Source: an uncultured Spirochaetaceae bacterium (lineage in GTDB: Bacteria > Spirochaetota > Spirochaetia > Treponematales > Treponemataceae). From it: a stretch of 64,000 nt of DNA. The notes below the pieces were generated by a model. The model was not told the DNA's origin, searched no databases, and saw only the letters and a list, made by a program, of their open reading frames with translations. The position numbers and the translations under genes are program-made. Shown in pieces: positions 17,450 through 25,004 of this stretch. The DNA is taken from assembly GCA_902778325.1 (NCBI GenBank), contig CACYWZ010000001.1:62001-126000 (forward strand). Direction: 5' to 3'. Position 1 is the stretch's first letter, and every line of letters begins with the position of its first letter.

Positions 17450-20062
17450 ATGATTGATAATCTTGTATTGAGCCGCGCAAAGGCAGCAGTTCTTGCTCGT
17501 GATTTTTCTACGGCAGCAAGGCTTTTCAAGAATCTTCTCAATGAAAATCCAAATGATGTGTTACTTTTAACACAAGTTGGAAATATGTATGTGAAATCAG
17601 GAAACGATGACAAGGCTCTTCCTGTTTTCAAGCAAGTTTTGGAACTCGACAGCGAAAATCTTAGCGCTATGAACAATCTTGGCGCTATTTATCGAAGACG
17701 CAAAGAGTATAAGGAATCAGAGGAGATTCTTCTTAAAGCATGTAAATTAAAAGGTGGAAATACGCAAGCTGAATACAATCTCGGCTTTACGTACAAAATT
17801 ATGGGCGAATATGACAAAGCGATTGATTGCTTTGAAGATGTTATTGCAGCAAATCCATCTGATGTTCTTGCCTATAATCATATTGGAGCGATTTACGCTG
17901 AGCGCGGAGAGCATGAAAACGCAGTTCAATCATATTTGCGCGCTCTAAAAATAGATCCAAATCATCCAGTTTTGCATTTGAATATCGCAAAGAGTTACGA
18001 GAAACTGCAAAAGACAAATGAAGCGCTTCTTGAATACGAAAATGCGCTCAGAACAAAGCCAGGCTGGCTAGAAGCAATCGATGGGTATGCAGATTTGCTA
18101 ATGGCGAACAGACGTACAAAAGACGCAAGTGCTATTGTTATGCAAGCAATAAGGATTGCTCCTGAAAATGAAAAAATGCACACAAAACTAGGAAACGTTT
18201 TCGAGAGGCAAGGAGATGCAAACAGTGCTGTTGACGAATATTCACAAGCGCTCAATATAAAGGACGATTATGTTCCAGCTCTTTCAGGTCTTGCATCATC
18301 TTATGAAAAAACAGGAAATTTTCCTGCTGCATTGCAGACAATGAAAAAACTTGAAAGCATAAAACCAGGTGATGCAGATGTTTTGCGACAGTATTCTGGC
18401 ATTTTGCTTTCTGCAAAAGAAATCGATGCAGCAAAAAAGAAAATCGACACACTTCTTGAAATTGCAGCAGATGACCCGCACACGCTTAATTTGCTTGGAC
18501 AATACGATATTTGTATAGGCGATTTTGACAGTGCAAAAGAATGTTTTGACAAAATCGAAAGCCTCAATCCGTCATACAAAGAATATCTCAAAGACGGTGC
18601 AAAGAGAATGAAGCAACAGGGAATTTTCGACAAGTCAGAATCAATGCAAAAAGAGTATCTTGCCGAGCACCCAGAAGACCCTGAAGCGCTCAATTTCCTA
18701 GCAGAACTTTACGAAGAGCAAAACAAAATCTCAGAAGCTCTTGAGATGTACAAGCGCTCTTTGAACGCAGACAGCGGATATGTTGCAAGCAAAAACGGAA
18801 TGAAGCGCATTGAAAAGAGATTGTCAGAAGATGCTCCAATTTTCGATTCTATTGAAGATATTGAAAGCGTTGATAGCGAAGATAATTCCAATTCAGAAGA
18901 CACTTCAGAAGAAAGCAGCGCTGAAATTGACGCAGAATTTGAAAGCGAAGAAAATGAAGAAAACGGAGAAAATTCTGAAAGCGAGATTCCGTTCGACGAT
19001 GAAGAAAATTTTGACATTAGCGAAATCGCAAAAGATATAGAAAACGATGAAAATGAGGACAGCGAAATCGCTGAAGATGCAATGATAACAGACGAAGCTG
19101 ATGATGCAGAGCAAGGTGAGATAGAAGCAGATGCCGTTGAAGATGATGTTCCAGACTTATCAAGTCTAAAAGAAGAATCAGATGACGACATTTTTTCATC
19201 TCTCTCTGGAAGTGAGGACTCTGACAGCGAGATTTTCAACTCACCAGAAAGTTCTGACATCGAAATTGAAGAAAACAATATCGAAAGCAAAATGGCAGAG
19301 CCTTATGCAGACATCGACAAAAAAATTGAGCAGGGAATAGATGAAATCGTTCCTCTCGATGACATAACCGATTTTGATTTTTCGGAGATTCAAAAGCACA
19401 ATCCAAACAACAAAGAAAACTTTTCGTGGCCGCTTAGTTCTGATACCATAAAAGACTTTGTTCCGCCAAAAGTTATTCCAGAAATGAGTCCAAACACATT
19501 GAAGGAAGCGCTTAAAAACGCGATTCCAGCGGTACAGAAAACAATCGTCGTACACGTCAAAGATGATGCTCCGAAGACTGATTTTGCTAAAATTCAAGCA
19601 GATTTCGACAAAGAAGATTTGAGAAATGCTGTGGATTTCACAGGAGACTTCAAAAAACAAACGAAATCTTTTGAAGAAAAGCACAAAGAGAAAAAAGACG
19701 AAAAGCCAAAAGTATCTGAGACATACACGAGCGAAAAAATCGTAGGACTTTTTGAGCAGATAAAATCACTTTTCGGTGCGCTTCCAGATAACAAGCGACA
19801 GGAGTTTCTCAAAAGCCGTCAGCGAATGTTGTTGGAATTTGTATTGTCAAAGCTTCATAAAAACACAGGGCTTCTTTGCCGTGCGACAAAAAAACGTTCA
19901 GAACTAGGGCTTCCAATGGACAGTAAAACATCTGCACCACTCGGAAAGTCTGATGTCAAAAATGTTATGAACCTTATAGTTTCTTTGACGAAAAGCATGC
20001 CTGACGAATCTTTGGCAACAGCAATGGCACAAGAAACAAGCAAAGTGCTAGAAAAGTTGTGA
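17450..20062 (+). CDS. Large TPR-repeat protein with acidic linker
   Basis: 870 aa, no signal peptide. Residues 1-460 contain about twelve tandem tetratricopeptide repeats (for example NPNDVLLLTQVGNMYVKSGN, AEYNLGFTYKIMGEYDKAI, AYNHIGAIYAERGEHENAV). Residues 465-640 are a low-complexity linker very rich in Asp, Glu and Ser. Residues 655-870 form a mixed helical C-terminal region with SEKIVGLFEQIKSLFGALPD and a final helical bundle. TPR scaffolds of this kind hold protein complexes together. The partner may be the co-transcribed LamG/FnIII protein. Its end overlaps the convergent ABC ATPase gene by 15 bp. Confidence 0.85.
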   Translation: MIDNLVLSRAKAAVLARDFSTAARLFKNLLNENPNDVLLLTQVGNMYVKSGNDDKALPVFKQVLELDSENLSAMNNLGAIYRRRKEYKESEEILLKACKLKGGNTQAEYNLGFTYKIMGEYDKAIDCFEDVIAANPSDVLAYNHIGAIYAERGEHENAVQSYLRALKIDPNHPVLHLNIAKSYEKLQKTNEALLEYENALRTKPGWLEAIDGYADLLMANRRTKDASAIVMQAIRIAPENEKMHTKLGNVFERQGDANSAVDEYSQALNIKDDYVPALSGLASSYEKTGNFPAALQTMKKLESIKPGDADVLRQYSGILLSAKEIDAAKKKIDTLLEIAADDPHTLNLLGQYDICIGDFDSAKECFDKIESLNPSYKEYLKDGAKRMKQQGIFDKSESMQKEYLAEHPEDPEALNFLAELYEEQNKISEALEMYKRSLNADSGYVASKNGMKRIEKRLSEDAPIFDSIEDIESVDSEDNSNSEDTSEESSAEIDAEFESEENEENGENSESEIPFDDEENFDISEIAKDIENDENEDSEIAEDAMITDEADDAEQGEIEADAVEDDVPDLSSLKEESDDDIFSSLSGSEDSDSEIFNSPESSDIEIEENNIESKMAEPYADIDKKIEQGIDEIVPLDDITDFDFSEIQKHNPNNKENFSWPLSSDTIKDFVPPKVIPEMSPNTLKEALKNAIPAVQKTIVVHVKDDAPKTDFAKIQADFDKEDLRNAVDFTGDFKKQTKSFEEKHKEKKDEKPKVSETYTSEKIVGLFEQIKSLFGALPDNKRQEFLKSRQRMLLEFVLSKLHKNTGLLCRATKKRSELGLPMDSKTSAPLGKSDVKNVMNLIVSLTKSMPDESLATAMAQETSKVLEKL

Positions 20063-20833
20063 TTTAGGCGAAAAAACAAATCTCGGCTTTCCGTCCGAAA
20101 GAATTACACGTTTAGCGCAAACATCAAAAACGCTGTTCAAAGCATTTACAGCACTTTCATCGGGATTTCCAGAAAAAGAAAGGTTGCCATGCTCAAGAAC
20201 AGCGATTTTGTTTGCATATTCAAGAGCAAGAGTCAAATCATGACTCACAAGCACAACAGTTTTTCCTTCATCAGCGATATTTTTTAGCAAATCCATTATT
20301 TCAAACTGTCTGGCAATATCCAAAAAAGACAAAGGCTCGTCTAGCAAAAGCGCATTCGTGTCTTGAGCGAGAGCCATCGCAATATACACCTTCTGCCGCT
20401 GTCCGCCCGAAAGCGTTGAAAGTTTTTGCGAGGCAAAATCCGAAAGCGAAAGGCGCTTTAGAACATCACAAACAATCTTTTTGTCAGACGCAGAATAACT
20501 GCTGAAAACGCCCTTATGAGGAAAGCGCGCACAAAGCAAAAGTTCCTCTACTGTGCAAGAAGGGACATTTCTGCTTTGAACAACACAAGCAATACGAGTC
20601 GCAAAATCACGCCTAGAAAACTTTGTGCAGTCTTGCCCAAAAACAGACAAAGCGCCCTCAGAAAGTCGAAGTTGCCCGCTCAAAACACGAAGAAGAGTAG
20701 ATTTTCCACTACCGTTTGCGCCCAAAATAGCCGTAATTTTCCCGCTTGGAATTGAAAGCGTTATATTTTTCAAAATCGCAGACTTTGCGCTATAACCTGC
20801 ACTAACATCGCGCAATTCAAAAGCATTTTCCAT
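20048..20833 (-). CDS. FecE/BtuD-type ABC transporter ATPase
   Basis: 261 aa. Walker A GANGSGKST at 38-46, Q-loop near VVQSRN, ABC signature LSGGQRQKV at 141-149, Walker B ALLLDEPLSF near 161-170 and the switch His in LVSHDLT (198). Closest in feel to the ATPases of iron-siderophore, heme and cobalamin importers. It lies 2 bp after the FecCD-type permease gene, so the pair is translationally coupled. The substrate-binding protein that such importers need is not next to them. Confidence 0.92.
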   Translation of the reverse strand: MENAFELRDVSAGYSAKSAILKNITLSIPSGKITAILGANGSGKSTLLRVLSGQLRLSEGALSVFGQDCTKFSRRDFATRIACVVQSRNVPSCTVEELLLCARFPHKGVFSSYSASDKKIVCDVLKRLSLSDFASQKLSTLSGGQRQKVYIAMALAQDTNALLLDEPLSFLDIARQFEIMDLLKNIADEGKTVVLVSHDLTLALEYANKIAVLEHGNLSFSGNPDESAVNALNSVFDVCAKRVILSDGKPRFVFSPKSQLF

Positions 20834-20835
20834 TT

Positions 20836-21846
20836 TTATTCCACCATTCGCTTTTTCAAGAGCAAAAAAACAAAAAATGAGCCACCCAAAATAGAAAGCA
20901 AAATCCCGACTGGCAGTTCATAAGGAGAAAACAAAAGCCGAGAGACAAGGTCGCACAAAAGCACAAGAACAGCGCCTCCAAGAGCGCAAAGCGGAAGCAC
21001 AAACCTCATTGCGCTCGGAGAAAAAGAACGCACAACATGAGGAACAATCAGCCCGACAAAACCAATCAATCCAGAAAAGCTCACGCTAGAGCCTGCAAGA
21101 AGAGACGCGACAACAAGGCAAATCACTCGAGTTGACTTTACGTTTAGCCCAAGAGATGCTGCTTCTTCATCCCCTAGCGACAAAACATCAAGACTGTCGC
21201 TCAAAAAAAGAGAAGCAACAAACGAAAGCACAATGCACACAACAGCAGGAAGCAAGATTTTAGGCTGCACAAGCGAAAGAGAGCCAATTCTGAACGCGCC
21301 ACGCGCATAAATTGAATCTGGAGCGAAAACCTGCACAACATCAGAAAGCGCCGTGAAAAGCGTATTCAAAACAACACCCGAAAGAATTACGGTATATTTT
21401 GAGCCTCCAGCCTTTGAGCCAAGAACGCAAACAAGAGATGAGGCAAAAACAGCGCCCAAAAAAGCTGAAAGTGGCAAGACAAACACATTCCCATGAAAAA
21501 AAAGCGTCGAGAGCAAAAGAAAAAACAAAGCGCCGGAGTTAACCCCGACAACATTCGGAGAGCCAAGCGGATTTCGCAAAACACTCTGGATAATCGCGCC
21601 CGAAAGCGAAAGCGCCGCGCCTCCCGCAATTCCTGCGATTGTGCGAGGGAGACGCACATAAAGAACGATGTTTCTTGCAGACAAAGAGCCTTCTGAAAAG
21701 AAAACAGCAAAAACATCTTTAACGCTCAACCGAACAGCGCCCAAGCAAAGAGAGAGCAAAACAAGGATAAAAAGCAAGACAGAAAGAAAAACGGAAAAGA
21801 CAAAAAAGCGGCTTTTCATAAATTGCACAGTATCATATTTTTTCAT
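20836..21846 (-). CDS. FecCD/BtuC-type ABC transporter permease
   Basis: 336 aa with about ten membrane helices. Family signatures are VRLPRTIAGIAGGAALSLSGAIIQSVLRNPL (start of the FecCD domain), LGDEEAASLGLNVKSTR and SFSGLIGFVGLIVPHVVR, the coupling helix region that contacts the ATPase. It imports iron-siderophore, heme or cobalamin. Two in-frame starts are possible (21846 and 21819). Neither has a Shine-Dalgarno site, and 21819 sits directly before the first hydrophobic helix. It is divergent from carD, sharing a 40-bp promoter region. Confidence 0.9.
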   Translation of the reverse strand: MKKYDTVQFMKSRFFVFSVFLSVLLFILVLLSLCLGAVRLSVKDVFAVFFSEGSLSARNIVLYVRLPRTIAGIAGGAALSLSGAIIQSVLRNPLGSPNVVGVNSGALFFLLLSTLFFHGNVFVLPLSAFLGAVFASSLVCVLGSKAGGSKYTVILSGVVLNTLFTALSDVVQVFAPDSIYARGAFRIGSLSLVQPKILLPAVVCIVLSFVASLFLSDSLDVLSLGDEEAASLGLNVKSTRVICLVVASLLAGSSVSFSGLIGFVGLIVPHVVRSFSPSAMRFVLPLCALGGAVLVLLCDLVSRLLFSPYELPVGILLSILGGSFFVFLLLKKRMVE

Positions 21847-21849
21847 TAT

Positions 21850-21878
21850 TTGCCATTAGGTCATTTTTATGCTATAAT
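21850..21878 (+). promoter_or_regulatory. carD promoter giving a leaderless transcript
   Basis: TTGCCA at 21850-21855, 17-bp spacer, TATAAT at 21873-21878. The first plausible start codon, ATG 21887, is only 8 nt after the -10 box, so transcription should start at or within two bases of the ATG. There is no room for a ribosome site. Confidence 0.75.
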
Positions 21879-21886
21879 GAGTGTCT

Positions 21887-22555
21887 ATGAGTGATAATAA
21901 AACAGAGTTCTCAGTCGGACAAGTTGTCGTTTTCCCAAGTCAGGGCGTCGGAAAAATCACTGCGATTACAGACGAAGAGTTTAAAGGCGAAAAAATCCGT
22001 TACTACAACATTTACATCGAAGTTTCGGACACAGAAGCACTTATTCCAGTAAACCGTGCAAAGCTCAAGGGCATTCGTTCTATCGTTTCAGAAAAAGAAG
22101 CCGCAGAAGCGCTGGAGCTTCTTGGACAGCCATGTGAGCCAATCACATCGGATTGGAAATTAAGATATCAGACAAACCTTGATTTGCTGAAAAAAGGCAG
22201 CATCAACGACATTGCAACAATCGTTCGCAATTTGTACAACCGCTCAAAAATCAAAGAATTGCCAATTTTGGAGCGAAAACTTTACGACAGCGCAAAGAAA
22301 TTGCTCGAAGATGAAATCGCGTTTGCGATGGGAAAGAGCGCAAAAGAAGTTGAAGAAATCCTTCACGAAAAACTAGAGCCACTCGGAGGCGACATTGAAG
22401 CCAAAGAGATAAAGCACTTTGAAAGCGCAGACGATGAAGACGATTTTGACGACCTCGAAGAAAGCGAGAGAATCAAGGACGATGACGACGAATCAGACGA
22501 TGAAGATTCAGATGATTCGGACATGGACGACTCGGACGAAGATTTAGATGACTGA
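21887..22555 (+). CDS. carD: CarD family transcriptional regulator with acidic tail
   Basis: 222 aa from ATG 21887. The N-terminal CarD/CdnL/TRCF RNA-polymerase-interaction domain is residues 4-65 (FSVGQVVVFPSQGVGKITAI, IYIEVSDTEALIPV). A helical DNA-contacting domain follows to about 165 (WKLRYQTNLDLLKKGS, IVRNLYNRSKIKELPILERKLYDSA). The last 45 residues are almost entirely Asp, Glu and Ser, longer than usual for the family. CarD binds the RNA polymerase beta subunit and stabilises open complexes. An upstream GTG at 21881 is less likely because it falls ahead of the predicted transcription start. The 3' end overlaps ispDF by 8 bp. Confidence 0.9.
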   Translation: MSDNKTEFSVGQVVVFPSQGVGKITAITDEEFKGEKIRYYNIYIEVSDTEALIPVNRAKLKGIRSIVSEKEAAEALELLGQPCEPITSDWKLRYQTNLDLLKKGSINDIATIVRNLYNRSKIKELPILERKLYDSAKKLLEDEIAFAMGKSAKEVEEILHEKLEPLGGDIEAKEIKHFESADDEDDFDDLEESERIKDDDDESDDEDSDDSDMDDSDEDLDD

Positions 22556-23747
22556 AACAGCAGTCGTAATCACAGCCGCAGGCTCATCTTCAAGATTGGG
22601 TCTCGGCGTGAAAAAAGAATATATGCCGCTTGGAAAAGGAAGTGTTCTTTCTCAGGCGGCAAAAGCATTTTTGGAAGCAATCCCCATAAAATTTTTAGTG
22701 ATTACTCACCCCGAAAACCAGCAAGAAGCCGCCGAGCGCGCTCTTTTTGCTGACAGCGAGATGAGAGCGCTTTGCAAGAGCACACAAGTGATTTTCACTT
22801 GCGGCGGAAAAGACCGCGAAGAGAGCGTTTTTTGCGCACTAAAAGCGCTCAAAGCCGCATCTTTTTCAGACGAGGGCATCGTTCTTGTTCACGACGGCGC
22901 GCGACCGTTCGTGAGCGTTGAGCTAATCGAAAGAACAGCGAAGGCCGCCGAAGAAAACGGCGCGGCAGTCCCTGCCCTTGAGCCTGTGGACACGCAAAAA
23001 GAAATCGATGAAGACGGAAAAATCGTCAGACATTTGAAAAGAGCCTCACTTGCTTCCGTTCAAACTCCGCAAGCATTCCGCTTTTTGCCGTTCTTTCAGG
23101 CGCACGAAAAAGCGCGCTCATCAGGCGAGATTTTCACAGACGACACAGAAATCTGGGACAAGTTTTCGGGACTTTCTTCGACAAAAACAGTGAAAGGCGA
23201 TGAAAAAAACATCAAAATCACGTTTGCAAAAGACCTCGAAGCGCTAAAAGACGACAAAAAAGAGAGGCGAAAATTGATACACACAGGATTGGGCTACGAT
23301 TTGCACCCGCTCGTTGAAGGGCGCGCGCTCGTTCTTGGAGGCGTGACAATCCCGTTCGAGCGCGGAGAGGCTGGGCACAGCGACGGAGATGCGCTTTTGC
23401 ACGCGATAACAGACGCTCTTCTTGGAGCGGCAGGTTTGGGCGACATCGGAAGCTATTTTCCGCCAGAAGAGGCAAAATGGAAAGACGCCAATTCTGCCGA
23501 CTTGCTAAAAACAGTCTGGGCGGACATCAAAAAAGAAGGCTGGAATCTTGTGAACCTTGACGCTTTCGTTCACCTCGAAAAACCGAAGTTTCTTCCGCAC
23601 CGAAAAGAAGTCTGCGCCTCGATTGCGAAAATCTTGGGCGTTGATGAAAGTCAGGTTTTCGTGAAGGCAAAAACAGGCGAAAAGCTCGGCGAAATCGGGC
23701 GCGGCGAGGCTGTGGAAGTCTTTGCGACATGCCTTCTTGAAAAATAA
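22548..23747 (+). CDS. ispDF: Bifunctional IspD/IspF isoprenoid enzyme
   Basis: 399 aa. IspD part, residues 1 to about 235: nucleotide-binding ITAAGSSSRLGLGVKKEYM, GGKDREESV and VHDGARPFV. IspF part from about 244: LGYDLHPL (metal ligands D251, H253), GHSDGDALLHA (H285) and the C-terminal KTGEKLGEIGRGEAV. The two domains make CDP-methylerythritol and then cyclise CDP-ME 2-phosphate in the MEP pathway, skipping the intermediate IspE step. IspDF fusions are known from several bacterial groups. ATGACTGA overlap couples it to carD. A bidirectional terminator follows. Confidence 0.95.
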   Translation: MTETAVVITAAGSSSRLGLGVKKEYMPLGKGSVLSQAAKAFLEAIPIKFLVITHPENQQEAAERALFADSEMRALCKSTQVIFTCGGKDREESVFCALKALKAASFSDEGIVLVHDGARPFVSVELIERTAKAAEENGAAVPALEPVDTQKEIDEDGKIVRHLKRASLASVQTPQAFRFLPFFQAHEKARSSGEIFTDDTEIWDKFSGLSSTKTVKGDEKNIKITFAKDLEALKDDKKERRKLIHTGLGYDLHPLVEGRALVLGGVTIPFERGEAGHSDGDALLHAITDALLGAAGLGDIGSYFPPEEAKWKDANSADLLKTVWADIKKEGWNLVNLDAFVHLEKPKFLPHRKEVCASIAKILGVDESQVFVKAKTGEKLGEIGRGEAVEVFATCLLEK

Positions 23748-23769
23748 TCTTTTTTCCAAAGAGCAAAAA

Positions 23770-23817
23770 TGTCACTTTGAGCAGAACGCAGATTCTCTGA
23801 CTTCTCTCAGAATGACA
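23770..23817. repeat. Imperfect inverted repeat of dispersed-repeat type
   Basis: Outer arms TGTCACTTTGAG and CTCAGAATGACA match at 10 of 12 positions around a 24-nt centre with TTCTCTGACTTCTCT. The TCATTCTGAG-type arm is typical of small dispersed intergenic repeats in many bacteria. Only this copy is in the window. Confidence 0.45.
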
Positions 23818-23840
23818 ATATTCTTTTTGCAAGCGCACAC

Positions 23841-23882
23841 AAAAAAAGGGACAGTCAAAACGGCTGTCCCCTTTTCTTTTTC
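23841..23882. terminator. Bidirectional terminator between ispDF and the convergent gene
   Basis: GGGACAGTC, loop AAAAC, GGCTGTCCC, flanked by CTTTTCTTTT on the plus strand and by TTTTTTT on the minus strand. It can end both convergent transcripts. Confidence 0.88.
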
Positions 23883-23926
23883 TTCTAGTTATACTGAACT
23901 TGATTCAGCATCTTTTTTTCAAAAGG

Positions 23927-24634
23927 CTATTTTTTCGCTTTTTCAGCCTTTGCACGCTCGCTCATTGCGCTGTTTGACTGCTCAATGTCACGCTCAATGT
24001 AGTCGAACAAATCCTTGTACTCGCCTCCTTTCGCGATAGCCATTGTCGAAAGATACGGCAAAATCTTGTCATTGAGCGTCGTCAAAAGAGATTTCTTGAT
24101 GTCGCACGCGTTCTTCTTCTCTTTTTCGTGAACAATCGACTTCGTGTACTCGCCCGCGCTTTCGACAAAAGCGGCTTGCGATGCGTTCATCTCGTCAATC
24201 ATCACCTGCGCATCGATTTTCTTTGCCGCCGCCACGATTTCCTCCGCGCTCAAATCGCGAGCAAGCGCTGTCATGTGCGCAGTCTGCGTGTCGTACGGCT
24301 CTGACATTATGCCTGTGTACTTGGCAAAAATCGGCAGGAAAAGTTTTGCGTTTTCTGATTTTTCTTTGTCGGGGTGTACAGAAAGCCCCGTAACGTAGGC
24401 TTTCAGGTTTGCGACTTTTGTGTCGCGCTCGGCGTCTCGCGCTTCAAGCTCACTTGAAACTTTCGTTCGCTTTATCGCCTCTTTCTCCTCCTTCCATTCC
24501 CCGCGGAACTTTTTCGTGAGGTCTGAAAGATACTCATCATCTTTGAGCTGCGGCAATGAATCGCTGTAGTTCAAGAACTTTTCGCCCGTTGCCAAAGCAT
24601 CGGCAACGCGAGCATTACGATTAAACTTAATCAT
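23927..24634 (-). CDS. Helical cytoplasmic protein, possibly DUF6261-like
   Basis: 235 aa, no signal peptide, almost wholly alpha-helical, with 25-30 percent charged residues and a Lys/Ala-rich C terminus (SERAKAEKAKK). Segments such as LPQLKDDEYLSDLTKKF, SAEEIVAAAKKIDAQVMIDEMN and LPYLSTMAIAKGGEYKDLFDYIE recall the uncharacterised ~230-residue family described as DUF6261 in Bacteroidetes and spirochetes, but I cannot confirm that without a search. No catalytic motif is visible. It is monocistronic between the bidirectional terminator and repeat array B1. Confidence 0.65.
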   Translation of the reverse strand: MIKFNRNARVADALATGEKFLNYSDSLPQLKDDEYLSDLTKKFRGEWKEEKEAIKRTKVSSELEARDAERDTKVANLKAYVTGLSVHPDKEKSENAKLFLPIFAKYTGIMSEPYDTQTAHMTALARDLSAEEIVAAAKKIDAQVMIDEMNASQAAFVESAGEYTKSIVHEKEKKNACDIKKSLLTTLNDKILPYLSTMAIAKGGEYKDLFDYIERDIEQSNSAMSERAKAEKAKK

Positions 24635-24696
24635 ATATTGCCTCTAGTTCTAAGATACACCTTTTTTTCCAGATTTTGTACTTTTTTGTGCAATAG

Positions 24697-24996
24697 ATTT
24701 GAATTTTTCGCTTCCCCAGATGAAAAGGGAGCAATAAATTTAAATTTTTCACTTCCCCAGCAAAAAAGGAAGCAATAAATTTAAATTTTTCACCTCCCCA
24801 GAGCAAAAGGAAGCAATAAATTTGAATTTTTCACCTCCCCAGCAAAAAAGGAAGCAATAAATTTAAATTTTTCGCTTCCCCAGAGCAAAAGGAAGCAATA
24901 AATTTAAATTTTTCACCTCCCCAGAGCAAAAGGAAGCAATAAATTTGAATTTTTCACTTCCCCAGATGAAAAGGAAGCAATAAATTTGAATTTTTC
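24697..24996 (+). repeat. Array B1: eight tandem units, exact 41-bp period
   Basis: The box AATTTTTC recurs at 24702, 24743, 24784, 24825, 24866, 24907, 24948 and 24989, exactly 41 bp apart. Each unit contains the imperfect hairpin GGAAGC - AATAAATTTAAATTTTTC - GCTTCC followed by CCAGAGCAAAA or a close variant. It fills the 370-bp gap between two minus-strand genes, directly after the stop of the transglutaminase gene. The same family recurs at 32.1 kb. Confidence 0.93.
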
Positions 24997-25004
24997 CTCA
25001 AAAA

